Below, piece by piece: positions 1 through 10,795 of a DNA stretch of 64,000 bases (positions are counted from its first letter, which is position 1; the number at the start of each line of letters is the position of its first letter). The DNA is from Pseudocercospora fijiensis CIRAD86 (Eukaryota; Ascomycota; Dothideomycetes; Mycosphaerellales; Mycosphaerellaceae). A program made the position numbers and the translations under genes. The DNA is taken from assembly GCF_000340215.1 (NCBI RefSeq), contig NW_006921535.1:5325528-5389527 (forward strand), written 5' to 3'. The notes under the pieces were generated by a model that saw nothing but the letters and a program-made list of their open reading frames with translations, was not told the DNA's origin and searched no databases.

Positions 1-51
1 ACGGAGGAAGAAGGAAGGGGTTTGTTTGCTGATGTGATTTCTTTCTTATAG

Positions 52-478
52 GTTATTATGGCCAGACCACTGCGTCGAAAACACATTCGGAGCTCAAATC
101 ATCCCCGAAATCAATTCCTCCAAATTCGACATCATCATCTCCAAAGGCACAGATCCTCGCGTCGAATCTTATTCCGGCTTTGGACCTCCGTTTCGAAACC
201 CTAGGGTCTCGATGAGTGATTTGGATGCGAAGCTGAAAGCTGCGGGGATCACACATGTTTTCTGTGTGGGTTTGGCTTATGATTTTTGTGTCAAGTGTAC
301 GGCTGTTGATGCGGTGGAATTCGGGTATCGGAGTTATCTTGTGGAGGATGCGACGAGGGGAGTGCACCATGGGGCGGAGAATGTCGAGAGGTTGAGGGAT
401 GAGTTGAAGGGGGCTGGGGTTGAGGTTGTTGGGATGGAGGATGAGGTTTTGAGAGGGGTAAGGGAGGGGAGGGCTTGA
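52..478 (+). CDS. PNC1: Nicotinamidase (Pnc1-type), C-terminal part
   Basis: Converts nicotinamide to nicotinate in NAD salvage. The first 51 bases look like an intron end (branch-like GCTGAT near 29-34, acceptor AG at 50-51), so this is the last exon; earlier exons lie outside the window. The frame runs from WPDHC through KGTDPR and GLAYDFCVKCTAVDA to a TGA at 476-478. WPDHC is the family's metal and substrate region, the Lys of KGTDPR matches the catalytic Lys, and the Cys of YDFCVK matches the nucleophile of the cysteine hydrolase (isochorismatase-like) fold. The following ATRGVH segment is also typical. The tail is rich in Gly, Glu and Val, as in fungal homologues. The family assignment is firm; the first residues and upstream exons cannot be seen. 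Confidence 0.9.
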
Positions 479-480
479 GG

Positions 481-1874
481 AGGGAGGGAGGCATGGAGGG
501 AGACTTATGTTCTAGAGGGATTGAGGGGATTGATAAGGAACGAAAGGCGATGGTATCCTGAAGACCGTGGTTCAAGATGTCCATGGATTTACTTCGACCT
601 GATTGCGACCGCTTAGATCGAATTAGCCCGCGAGCAAGCTTCTTGGCCCAATCGCAATCGCGAGGAAGTGTAGCTTCGGCACCAAGATTGGGATACAGCT
701 CGAGGCTTTTGGGGCGCTATAAAAATGAGATTCAATGGACCAAGTTCATGAAGACATTTTCTGGTGGACGCTTTCCGCTATGCCTACGCCTGCTAGCGAT
801 CTATGGTCATTCGTTTCTTCGTATTCTGTTTCATTCCAGCTCGCTTCCTACGCGACATCTGGTCGTTCTTCATCGCATGGCAGCTCTGTTCCCGGGTAGT
901 CATGCTCTTCCCTTCTACACCCTCTTGCTCTTTCATTCATTCGATCTCGTGCTCCTTCGTACTTCGTTTCTTGCTGCTTCGAAAGCTTCCCATCCGCGGT
1001 TTCCTCAGGCTGCTGCTATGGTGATCGTGCTAATCTTGACTTATGTCCCGCATCTCGAGCCTTTCGCATAGTCTCTGGACAGTACCGCGTATCATTCTAT
1101 CGTTCGTGCAGGGTGATAATGAAGTCGTCTGGATATCGCAATGAAAAGAGGTTGAGGAAGAGCAATGCTGGCGGCGATCTCCGTTGTCCTTGCAAGACTT
1201 GGCATCAACTCAATTCCAACTTCCTCCTGCGAGACTGCAAGACCACTGCTTGCTCATCTTTACGAGTTTGCTATGGCCGCATTTTCAACTGCAGGGTGAA
1301 GATTTGTCGACGAAATTGTTCCGAAGATGGATGTGACTCTGCTATCGAATACCTGACAGGCAAGAACATTCAGCTTCGACGCGTCGATCGTCGAGGATTC
1401 CGTTTTGACAGAATATTCCATCAGAGGGAGATTTGCTGACCTGTTCAGAAGGCTCTATTGGCGCTGCTCAGGCTGGTGGTCTGAACAAGATTTCTATCAA
1501 GGAGAGGACGATCTTCGATGTGTCGAACAGCGCGCATACCTCCAGCCGCAGTGTCCTTCTTGCTCCAGGCATTTCTGGCCCCTGCGATTCTTTTGGTTTG
1601 CAACCTGCCTTCGACTGGAATTTCTCCCTGTCCCCGTTCTCCAAAGCTCAACAGTCGCTTTGCTGACCAAGGTGATGCGAGGATACTAAAGAACCAATGG
1701 CCGTTGATGGAAGCTGTAGTAAAATAGGTGGAAAGACCTTGGTGATAGCCATATGGCAACAATGCTGTTGACATCGAAGAGCGTGGGGTTTGAGTAAAAT
1801 TGAGAAGATTTCCATGTCCAATCGATTCGAACAGACGTCGTTGCCTATCGTTGTGACCGTTGCCGTGTGAAATC
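481..1874. other. Unresolved host sequence with several short overlapping ORFs
   Basis: No recognisable gene. Open frames of 70-160 codons exist on the plus strand (577-1071, 1113-1439, 1405-1689, 1433-1666). The last two overlap in different frames and both look protein-like. An intron-like 3' end (GCTGAC followed by TTCAG at 1448) precedes the 1433-1666 frame. These may be exons of one or two small spliced genes, but I could not build a model with a consistent phase, so no product is proposed. Confidence 0.3.
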
Positions 1875-2213
1875 ATGCAGCCGCTAGCGGGAGCTGCCAC
1901 AGTGTCGACTTTTCACGCTTCGCCGCAGCCTCTTCTTCCCTTCTTCGGCACCAAGGCGACTTTCGTAAGTAGCCCTATAGTTGACTGAGAGGAGACATAT
2001 GCTGACAGCAGATCTCCGTCGACAGCAGACAGACACTTGTAAGTTGCCCCTGACCATGCACCTGCACAAAGACCCCCTTCAACTCTCACAGCAGCGTCTG
2101 CCCCTGCGGCGATGCACTGCGCAGCTAGCGATGGCGATTGCGTCGCTTCAGATGGCTCGATGGTGCAGAGCTGCTTGAGTTGGAGACAATCCTCCTCGCC
2201 ATGCCTTCTCTAG
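1875..2213 (+). CDS. Possible small spliced gene, function unknown
   Basis: A tentative model joins 1875-1964, 2026-2038 and 2092-2213, giving 74 residues. The first intron has GTAAGT at 1965, GCTGAC at 2001-2006 and AG at 2024-2025. The second has GTAAGT at 2039 and CACAG ending at 2091. The frame then ends in a Cys-containing tail (CAASDGDC) and TAG at 2211-2213. The middle exon would be only 13 nt. A rival acceptor at 2011 gives a 27 nt middle exon and a different final frame ending at 2176-2178. Splice signals are visible, but the choice between models is a guess. No homology is recognised. Confidence 0.2.
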
Positions 2214-2389
2214 AGAGAAACACTGCTGACAGTTATGGTGTAGTCTTCCACAACATCACAGAGCAACGTGAGTTCGTACCCCTGAGCATTTCGCACCCTC
2301 TCCCCAGCCGATTTCAAAGCGGCTACAATATCATTGGTTTCAAGAGTCTTCGATACGGCAGAGTGTAAACTGACTGTGTATATCCAGCA

Positions 2390-2468
2390 CCATCACCATC
2401 ACCACGACCGCCACCGCCACCGCCACCACCATCGCCATCGCCATCGCCACCGCAGCAGCAGCAGCATC
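2390..2468 (+). repeat. CAC/CGC trinucleotide repeat
   Basis: A run of CAC, CAT and CGC triplets followed by AGC triplets. Read in the frame that follows FDTAECKLTVY it would encode a His/Arg-rich tract. A GTAAGT stands directly after it at 2469. It may lie within an exon of an unresolved gene or be a plain microsatellite. Confidence 0.7.
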
Positions 2469-2515
2469 GTAAGTTTACATCCACCGAAAGCTATATTTCA
2501 CATTGTCTCTTCGAT

Positions 2516-2776
2516 ATGTTACACTCTATGGTCTTCAAAGCAAAATTGGTGTACTCTGGAGCCCAAATATACAGGAGTCATACTGCTGGTGATCACTGGC
2601 GCGCTGTCATCTCTGGATCACACTCTGGTCGCGAATCGAATCCTTTCCTGGTCGGTCTCAAGTCTATACCGATGGTCTCAACTCCAGGCAAAGCATTACA
2701 TTGGAGTGTCAAGGAGTCATCTGGTATAGTCGCTCCACCTCTCGCGACACGCTATCCTCTCCATGGCGGATGGTAG
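2516..2776 (+). CDS. Small ORF of 86 codons, unknown
   Basis: An intronless open frame from ATG at 2516 to TAG at 2774-2776, with a balanced amino-acid composition and host-like codon use. It overlaps another open frame (2334-2729) in a different phase, and the upstream His-rich exon cannot be joined to it without a stop. It may be a real small gene or the last exon of a spliced one. No family recognised. Confidence 0.2.
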   Translation: MLHSMVFKAKLVYSGAQIYRSHTAGDHWRAVISGSHSGRESNPFLVGLKSIPMVSTPGKALHWSVKESSGIVAPPLATRYPLHGGW

Positions 2777-2972
2777 TCTCCGCTTCTAGGCTCATATATG
2801 CCCTTTCATGTATCCGTCGCATGCTAGAGGGCCGGACTCTTCGGGATAAGTGTACTTGCTGAAGCTCTACTTTCTGAATGTCTCCTTTTGGTCCTTCTTT
2901 CTCTGCATTCTGGATCTATTTCGTGTTGTGATGACAACATGATAATTTAGAGATACTAATGCGAGTGCACAG

Positions 2973-3394
2973 ATGTGCTTCGTTACTACGTACAGCACGT
3001 GCGTCAACGTGGCGTGCCCGTACATCACGTAAGTCATTCACTTACCGAAACGCACGTATACTCGGCTGACCTGTAGCCAGCGACTGGGTGACTCTGCCTT
3101 GCGCGCAGAACCCAGCACGCGACCTGCATGTCGCAGTAAACTGCCCAAACTTGTCGCGAGACTCCATCACATACGATGGAGAGCAGCCGCTCTGCCACGG
3201 CTGCACAGACGGTGAGGCTCACTTGTACACTTGTCCATCGACCCGTACTAACGAGTGAATAGACTCCCGCGCCTTCGAGGCGTTCTATCGTAAGTGACTT
3301 GAACTCTGGTCCCCCGTTCCTCGATCACTTGCTAAATTTTACAGTGGCCTTCCAGATAGACTTCTTCCAAGCGACCGGAATTTGGCTGAACTGA
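2973..3394 (+). CDS. Small Cys-containing protein, 87 aa, four exons
   Basis: The model joins 2973-3028, 3081-3211, 3263-3289 and 3345-3394, 264 nt in all, ending at TGA 3392-3394. Every junction keeps phase. Intron 1 has GTAAGT and GCTGAC, with acceptor AG at 3079-3080. Intron 2 has GTGAGG and a CGTACTAACG branch site. Intron 3 has GTAAGT, GCTAAA and ACAG. Codon use is strongly biased to GAC, TTC, AAC and TGC. The protein starts MCFVTTYSTC, has Cys spread through its middle and an LCHGC motif near residue 57. This resembles the many short fungal proteins that begin MC and end in a C-x-x-C-like motif, whose function is unknown. It has no signal peptide. A second acceptor 4 nt upstream (AG at 3075-3076) opens another long frame, described in the findings. 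The gene is likely real; its role is not known. Confidence 0.55.
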
Positions 3395-3456
3395 GTGTGA
3401 GTGAATGTTCAACATCGCTTCGATGGCCATTTGCTGACCAGACTTCCGACTGACAG

Positions 3457-3718
3457 ACCAGCAGCAGCAGAAGCAGAAGCAGCAGAAGCAGAAGCAGAAG
3501 CAGAAGCAGCAGCAGCAGCAGCAGAAGCAGAAGCAGCAGCAACAGCAGCGAGCGGCTGGGCCGTAAATCCGGGCTGGCCACCCATCATCACATCACTTGT
3601 AAGCAACTCTGCATTGAAACGATCACGAAGGTGTCCATGTACTAACCGTATGTGTGTAGCGTGGGCCAGAGGCCAGAAGAGCCACCGTGCTCTCGATCAT
3701 GTAAAATCAAAAATATAA
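3457..3718 (+). other. Possible alternative 3' exons with Arg-Ser repeat tail
   Basis: Downstream of the 87-aa frame stand two more intron-like segments: 3397-3456 (GTGAGT, TGCTGACC, TGACAG) and 3599-3659 (GTAAGC, TACTAAC, TGTAG). If acceptor AG 3075-3076 is used in the preceding gene, the alternative frame stays open through 3077-3211, 3263-3289, 3345-3396, 3457-3598 and 3660-3718 and ends in TAA, giving 156 residues with an RS-dipeptide stretch. If not, these are 3' UTR introns. The (AGC/AGA)n repeat at about 3460-3545 makes the low-complexity protein easy to produce by chance. Confidence 0.3.
3460..3545 (+). repeat. (AGC/AGA) trinucleotide repeat
   Basis: About 28 consecutive triplets of AGC and AGA. 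Depending on frame it reads as Ser/Arg, Ala/Glu or Gln/Lys, and on the other strand as poly-Leu. Confidence 0.9.
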
Positions 3719-3829
3719 AAAACCAAAAAAAAAATTTAAGACCTCCGCCATCTGGCAGAGAGGCAACTCCGTTTCGTAACATGTTCGCTGGTCGTAAGAT
3801 CCGTTCTTGCACGAGCCATTAAGTTATAC

Positions 3830-4443
3830 ATGCTTGAGATAAGACCGCGTGAACGGCTACGACACTCTCGAGCTTACTTGAGCAGTCAGACTCTCCAAAA
3901 ACATCGATCGCATCCAATCGATATGGAAACCACAAGCAACCATCGTGGCAAGGACAGGTCGATGCGGCGCTTGCAAGTTGCTCCGCCGAGCAACTACGAA
4001 CAGTTCCCAGAAGCTTCGCGTATCACAGCTAGGACAATCTACTGACGCTTGATTTATGTAGGTGAGCTGCACTTTTAGGCTACGTGAACAAGTCACACCA
4101 TCACTGGACAGATCAATTTCTGCTGTACCACGGTCCCGAAGCTCCGCATATCGGTTTCAGAGTGCTACGTTGGGGTTTCATTAATGGGAGCTGGAGATGG
4201 AGTCTCACGCTATATTTTGCATTTGCATCGGATGAACGCGAAAGCTTGATTCGCAAAAGTGTACAACACCCTCTCGTCCTACTGGAAGAACAGCACAACG
4301 AGTATGGTCTCATTTTGGCAACTGTAAGCCAATGCAGCCCAACCAACCCGAAAGCCATGAAGGCCGTTGCAGTCAAACTTCGCAACTTCGAAGATGGTAG
4401 GCTATCTTCAGCCACCACAGGCTATGTGGTTATCCGTTTATGA
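3830..4443 (+). CDS. Hypothetical protein, 184 aa, two exons
   Basis: The model joins 3830-4019 and 4079-4443 (555 nt, 184 residues). The intron 4020-4078 has donor GTATCA, a TACTGAC branch site about 30 nt before the acceptor, and TTTTAG. Phase is kept across the junction. The second exon encodes an aromatic-rich, well-mixed sequence with motifs HHWTDQFLLYHG and RWGFINGSWRW that reads like a folded domain; the first is polar and basic and may begin at an internal Met near residue 32. No family is recognised. The donor is not a perfect consensus, and exon 2 alone (from 4084) would also be an open frame. The next sequence (4575 on) is a RIP relic. Confidence 0.4.
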
Positions 4444-4574
4444 GCAGCTTGGCGTACCACCCTCCCGCAAACGACTTATGCGAAGCTCCTTGGGATATCC
4501 CGAATGCAGATAGACTCGCCAACTCGCTGGCTGATGAGAAGACGTTACGAAACTCACAGCATAAGGCCACACAG

Positions 4575-5580
4575 AGGGGAGGAGCAGGTTACCGTTGTAT
4601 ATAAAGTACCGTAAAGGCAGACGTTGTCTATATACGAGCTAAGTAGAAGAACCGTTAGAATTCGGTGCCTGTCTACCGTTCCTCCTACCCGCCGTCCTAA
4701 TCAAGTACCTATTTAGGCTAAATTTTTTTTATTTCTTCTAATTAGAGGCCTAGTAGGAGTTATATAAGACTAAACCCCCGGCGAAATTTTTATACGTAAT
4801 AGTATTAAGCATACAAATTCTAACTATTCTTCTACCTATAGCTATTAAATGTCTTATCGGATAATACCTTCGCTATCCTAGTCGTAATAAGCTCCTCTAA
4901 ATGCTCCGGCTTATACTAACAAGTATTCGGCTTTTATTATTACTAAAGAGGCCGTTCGTACTCTCTACTCGTTAATTACTAGAATAGATTAGCCTTTTAC
5001 GGAAGTTATATATACTACCTTTTACCTATACTATAAATAGGGCAGGGCGGGCGGATTGCTAGCAAAATAGGCCTACTTATAGTAGAGAGGTTAATATAGG
5101 AATATTAGTTTCCTATAGAAGACTTATACGATTTCGAGTAACTATCCTCCGGGAATAGCGACTTTGTCTTTTAGCGGTTTATAAGATTATAGTTATTAAT
5201 TAACTAGTTAATTAGTTGCGATTAAGACTCTATAATTATATTACGGCTAACTTAGTAGGAAGAGTTCGCCGCGTAGGCTTAGGTTCCCGATCGATTTTCT
5301 TAAGGATAATTACGGGATTTAAAAAGTTCGCGATATATAGCAGACGTAGCAAATCTCGGGATTGTATATATATTGTCTTACTATCGTAGTATTAGAATAT
5401 ATACACAAAGGACCTACTCTTCGATAACCGGGCCTCTCTATAAGGAACGTTAAAATCGGGCAACGACGACGACCTATATCGTAATACCCGCTCGAGAGAC
5501 CTATGCAAAGCATTAGATCGTCGGAAAGCGCTAATCCAGAAGTTGCTGTGTACACTACTATCGATTTCTTAGCTTAGGTT
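4575..5580. mobile_element. RIP-mutated transposon relic, unclassified
   Basis: Composition changes abruptly near 4575 to TpA-rich, CpA/TpG-poor sequence full of TAG and TAA in all frames, and back to normal near 5580. The style is the same as in the identified transposons further along. A 78-codon open stretch on the minus strand (5319-5555) gives no recognisable domain. I found no terminal repeats or motif to name the family. Confidence 0.6.
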
Positions 5581-5801
5581 CCTACCTACAAGCCAAATTC
5601 TGAGGTAGTAGGTCGCATGGCATGGACATCTGAATACCACAATATAACCGCGAGAGTCGAGATACATACTGCGCTTCTACATCAGGCATTTTGAATTCGG
5701 AATTTATATCTCATTACTGAAGCTGGGTATCGTAATTGCCATCGATCAGTAAGCTTTTGGGTAATTCCTACGAATATCACGTATGCTCGAGAAGTGCACA
5801 G

Positions 5802-7613
5802 CTAGCTGTTTGATCCTCCAACCTTTTCGACATTCACTGCAGCATCCTTTCTATCCACCGAATCGGAACGAGTAACATCATTGATAGTCAAATGCTTCTC
5901 CGTCACCTCCGCAACAAGAGCGTCCAGCTTCGAATGGCCAGGTTTCGTTTTCCACGGCTTGATAGCACCAGGCGCAAACATTTCCTCTGAACTCGGAGTT
6001 AGCTGGACGAACGAGATGAGTAGGGCTGTGGATTTTTTGCTTACCGATCTCCTCAAGAGTCTTGTTACATGTCTCCGGGTACGTGAAGAAGAACTGAATC
6101 GCGGCGAGCACGCACATTGCCCCGAAGACGATGAACATTCCCCATCTGATGTTGATGAAACCGGGCGGGATGTAGAGGCCGAGGGCAAAGTTGAACTGGA
6201 GAGAGTCGGTCAGTCAGAACTGGAGGACTTTTAGTGTGCTGATACGTACCAGCCAATTACCAATCGCAGCAATGCCCATTCCAGTCGCACGGGTCTCCAA
6301 GGACCAGACTTCCGCAGCATAGACCCAGCATACTGGTGCTAGAGTCAAAGCATAGACGATGATGAGCAAGTAACAAAATGCTATCACAGTATTGGCCTTG
6401 CCTCCAGTAACTTTGATCAGAACGTTCGGATTGCCGTCGACGCCGCCAGGAACATATTCTCCGGCCGAGAGGATGCCGCCCACAACGAAATGGCAGAAAC
6501 CCATAGCAAGGGCACCATAGATGAGTAGGGGCCGACGACCGGTCTTGTCGATGTAGAAGAACATGACTGTTGTGAAAATGATGAAGAGGGCGTATTGAAC
6601 CCCCGACGCGATAAGGTTGATGTTGCCGGTCAGGTTGGCCATTTGGAAGATGTAAACGACGTAATAGGTCATTACGTTAGCTCCGGAATTCTGCTGCCAC
6701 ATCTGACAAGTAAATCCAGCCATCGTCCGCTTCCACATGCCATTGTAGACGAACTTCTTCCAGCCTTTGTAGACGCTGTTCCGCTCAGCAGCGAGAGTCT
6801 CGGTGATCTCTTCCCACTCGGCAACCACAAGGGGGTCATCACGATTGCCTTTGGCTTGGATCTTGGCGAGGATATCAATGGCTTCCTCGCCGCGATCTTT
6901 CTTCGCTAACCATCGAGGAGATTCGGGCAGGAATGGTAGTCCGATCATGAGTAGAACACAAGGGATAAATTGCATCGCCCAGGCGATTCGGAAAGATGCG
7001 GGACCTGGGATGAAGCTGCATCCGTACTACTGTTTGTCAGTATTCGGCTGTACATGTGGTGGGTTGAAACACTGACACCGATGAAGTACATAATCAAGAT
7101 ACCCCATTCTGCCCGGAATCAGTAAAGCCACGAACCTCCATCCAGTGCTCCTCACGTACCGATAGCAAGTTGTTGAATAATAATCAAAGCACCTCTCTTC
7201 TCCTTCTTCGCAATCTCTGCAAGATACACCGGAACCTGCGAGCTCGTGATCCCAACCGTGACACCATTCAACACACGTCCCGCAACAAGAGACCCAAAAC
7301 CATTCGTAGCAGTCTGAACAGCCGTGCCAACAAGCCACCAGATACACGCGAAGAAGATAGCTTGTCTGCGGCCAATCCAGTCAGAGTACACACCAGCGAT
7401 CGCCGAGCCAAAGACCGAGCCCGCCGCGAGAGAAGATCCGATGGCGCCTTGTTTGAGACCGGCGGGATAGTCGAAGAACTCGTTGTACTGGTTTGTTCCG
7501 ATGATGGCGGACATGGAGCTGATGTCAAACCCGAAGAGCATACCACCTACCGTGGCCACGAAAGCCACGAAGTAGACATTGTAGATCTTCGGGAGGGAAG
7601 GGAGTCGACCCAT
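5802..7613 (-). CDS. MFS sugar transporter (hexose/quinate permease type)
   Basis: Plasma-membrane sugar:H+ symporter or facilitator of the major facilitator superfamily. Five exons on the minus strand: 7613-7160, 7108-7077, 7026-6250, 6195-6045 and 5986-5802, 1599 nt, 532 residues, phase kept throughout. Introns are 50-58 nt. Family signatures in order: GFDISSM in the first membrane segment, DWIGRRQ after segment 2, GRVLNG and PVYLAE with RG after segment 4, PESPRWL at about residues 196-202, QQNSGAN in segment 7, DKTGRRP after segment 8, and PETCNKTLEEI near residue 461 after segment 12. The tail carries the IKPWKTKPGHSK pattern common in fungal hexose transporters. All key motifs are intact and length is typical. 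The second exon is only 32 nt. Substrate cannot be told from sequence. About 950 bp of promoter region separates it from the end of the next transporter gene. Confidence 0.93.
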
Positions 7614-8566
7614 TGCGGCGAAAGCTGCGGTTGAGCCGCAGCGAAAGGAGTGCGAAATGTTCCGGCGAGTGAGTGCGCGAGTTGACCAAGGCGGATGTGC
7701 ACATTAAGTGTTCTTCATCGGTCATGCCAAGGAAGGATTGAATGCATGGTCCTTGCACTTGGTAAGGGAAGTTTGTAGGCAGAACTGCCTAATCAAAGAA
7801 TTTTCGCACCAATTATATCGCAACCAACATTGTGCGACGCAGACATGTTTGGGGAAACGCTGGTCCTTGGCCATAGTGGTAGAAGATCTTGGCCCATTCC
7901 CCCAAGAACATTGGCAAGCGGAGCGGGATCGGCTCCAAAGCTCCAAGACTTCCTTCAAAGTATCAAGCGAGGAGGATTGCGGCGAGCGAGTTTGAGAGCG
8001 GCGCGATGGAAGAATTTGGCACCTGACTTCGTGGCAGTGTAGACGAAATTGGATGCCGGAATTTCGTGAGGCTTTGGGTATACAGACAACAACCAGGGAT
8101 ATGTGCTATGACCGAGCTGTACGGTCCGAGCTCAATCATCACATGGAGGAGCAAGGTTCTCCGCGTTTCGACGTACTTGCGCAAGCGAGCCTCCATATAT
8201 CGCGTGATAACTGCATGGTGTGCCAATCCTTTGCTGGCCAGACCAGATCAGGCTTCTACGGAGCGTCTGAAAGGAGACGGGGCTGGACTTTGTCGAAGGA
8301 TTCACACAGCTCGTCAGCACGGTTGTCAGCTTGTGCTTCAGATCGAGGAAGCATCCACTGACCGATGCCGTGCTCAAAGGCCGAGAGCGAGGGACGTTCA
8401 CTGCTGGGACGAGCACGATAAGTTAGCGTGGAAGTGAAAGGCACGTGCGAGTCCATAAGTGAAGATGATTGCACGTGCGAGCCAGATTCGAGTTCAGCTG
8501 TATACGTGCGTGCTATCGATTGGAACTGTCTTCGCTGAGCGCCTGACATACTTTCCGCCTTCATCC
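7614..8566. other. Intergenic region upstream of the sugar transporter
   Basis: Holds the promoter of the minus-strand sugar transporter and the 3' flank of the next minus-strand gene. Several ORFs of 70-120 codons overlap on both strands but none has convincing codon use or motifs. No regulatory site could be assigned with confidence. Confidence 0.5.
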
Positions 8567-10408
8567 TCAGTAAGTATACCGGAACCCATCCTACGAAAGA
8601 GTCAGCACAACCCCAACACAAAAGTCTGGAAATACTAACATCAGCCCCCTCAATCGCGAACCCACCCCGATCAGCCTTCTTATTCGCAAAATAGAAATAC
8701 GTGTCCAAAACACAAACCGTAACGATGATCAACAAACACGCCGCCATACACGCCCAAAGTCCGGGCAAGTACTCCGGAGCATCCTGTTTTCGGAAAACCA
8801 AAGAGCCCGCAATACCTCCGATCCCACCAAACCCGACCAAAGTCGCAGAGCAGAAGGCCCGCTTCCATTGACCGCGGATATTGTTGCCCTGGTAAGTCAT
8901 GCATTGAGGAATGTTCGCGTTCGCTCCAGCGCACGTCAGGAATACGCCAAAATATCGAACGCCGAGGATATCGACCCAGCCCATCAGTGCCAGTCCAATG
9001 ATGCACAAGGTAGCGTTGAAAATGAGCAGGGGACCGCGGACGTGGTATTTGTCTCCGATCCAAGCTGTGATGAACATCACGATACCAGCGAAAGCGTAGG
9101 GTGGTGTGGTTAGACATTGTGATGCACCGACGCTAAAGCCCATTCCTTCTCTTAAGATGATTGGGAGGAAGTATGCGAGGGCGTAAGTGACGGTTGTCAA
9201 ACAGAAGAAGATGAGAGCGAAGCCCCAGACTTTCGGGTCACTGGCGGGTTTCAGGAATTTGAGGAGGTTGAAGGGCTCGGTTTTGGTATCTGCTCGATCG
9301 GCTTCGACGCGGGCGATGACCCATTGCACTTCACGCTCGTTCAGGAATCCCCAACACTTGTGTGGGCTGTCGTCTGGGAATGGGACGAGGAAGCAGAAGC
9401 CGCCGATGGCGATGAGGACGGTGATTATACCTTCCATGACGAAGCTAGATATCGTCAGTGGGTTGAAACATGTATGGTAGATGGTTGTTGCCTTACATCC
9501 ATCGCCATCCACCCATGCCAGCGAGTCCATTCATCTGCATCAAGCCAAAGGCAAGAATGCCGGAACAGGCGCTTGCAAGCATGCCGAGGAGGTAGAAGAA
9601 GGCATAACGCTTGCCCATGTCATCTGGTGTAGAATCATCAGCAAAATAAAAAAGACAAGGCAGCGCTCTGATCTGCAACTTACATCGTACGTACCATGTG
9701 CTGAGCAGATAAACGCATCCTGCAATTGATAATCAGCACCAGCTTACGAGTCTCGACTGAAGTATCCGCCTCGACGCTCACTTACCAGGAAAAAATCCAG
9801 CTTCAAGTAACCCCAAAATGACTCGGAGCCCGGCGAGTGTGCTCCAGGTGTCAACAAATCCCATTCCAATCATCAAACCTGAGATCCATCAGCCAAAAAT
9901 TCCTCTCTTGTTTATCCCATCCCATCCCTTCGCGACGCGGAACTTACATCCCCACAGAAATGTAATAACACTCAAAAACCACCTGGGGCCAATCTTTTTG
10001 CAAAGTACCGTCGCTGGAGGCTGGAACATCACATACGTAATGAAGAAAACAAGAGTAATAATCGACTGATTGACGACACGAAAATGTCAGTGTTAGGTTT
10101 CGAAATTGGCTGTTTCGAGCATCATCTCCTCGTGAACTCACATATCGGAATCCGATCAAATATAGCTCTGTTGTCATGCCTGCGATTGCCGCGTTGCTCA
10201 AGTTTGTGCGATCCATTAGAGAAACGCAATACATGATTCCGATTGTTATGATGAGGCGTCGATCGATTCGATGGATGATCTTGCGCTGTTCGGCCGGAGA
10301 GAAGTCGATGTCGAGATCATACTTGTTTGCCGGGACGGGTGAATGCTCGTTTCGCTCCAGGTGCTCTACACCCTCGCGGTGTTTTGTTCCGGTGTCGAAG
10401 GTCGCCAT
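8567..10408 (-). CDS. MFS anion:cation symporter (allantoate/nicotinate permease family)
   Basis: Probable plasma-membrane H+-coupled organic anion transporter of the ACS (Dal5/Tna1-like) family. Seven exons: 10408-10142, 10065-9948, 9878-9786, 9719-9684, 9623-9497, 9444-8640 and 8590-8567, 1470 nt, 489 residues, phase correct at all six introns (49-76 nt). Signatures: DRTNLSNAAIAG at residues 66-77 in segment 1, FFITYVMFQPPATV in segment 2, GLLEAGFFPG in segment 4, GWRWIFVMEG in segment 5, and the ACS ending GADDGFRYTY. I chose the start at 10408 because it gives a polar N-terminus of normal length; the frame stays open upstream to 10582, so a longer start is possible. Substrate is unknown: allantoate, ureidosuccinate, nicotinate, tartrate and vitamins are all transported by relatives. 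Confidence 0.92.
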
Positions 10409-10795
10409 GCTTGACACGTCGGGGGAAATCTGTAGTCTGTCGACAGACAATGCTTGAGGGGTTTTGAGAAGGAGCACAGGAGGAGGATGTTCGGTGAAGC
10501 TGGCAAGGGGATCAAGAACTGGTTGTCTTGTAGGACCTACCACAAGCGTGCCATGCCTCGGTGGAATGGAATACCCTGCCACGCCTGCACGTGCTTCGAC
10601 CAGATCTCCTTGGCTCGTTGATACATTGCATTGGCGTCATGTCACACGCTGGCCAAGGCGATGGAGAAGCGAAGCGAGCATTTGCCCCGAGTTCAACTGT
10701 TGGAGGGAAAGGAAAACAAAGGCGGGGAAGTCGAGAAGTGGAGCGCCGGTCTTGAGATCCTCGCGGCCAAGGCTGGGCACGATCAATGGAGGCTT
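10409..10795. other. Upstream region of the ACS transporter
   Basis: Likely promoter and 5' leader of the minus-strand transporter. Overlapping ORFs occur on both strands, but no motif or codon bias supports a separate gene. Confidence 0.4.

Noticed and set aside
2390..2468. His-rich tract as a metal-binding protein
   Set aside because: It comes from a CAC/CGC microsatellite with no supporting domain; low complexity alone proves nothing.
3212..3262. Reading the small gene straight through as one exon
   Set aside because: Stops occur in the segments and each has a full donor, branch and acceptor set, so these are introns.
3339..3581. Minus-strand ORF with a long poly-Leu run
   Set aside because: It is the antisense reading of the AGC/AGA repeat and of real exons on the plus strand.
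52..10408. Nicotinamidase and the ACS transporter as a nicotinate-use cluster
   Set aside because: They are 8 kb apart, divergent in setting, and the transporter substrate cannot be read from sequence.
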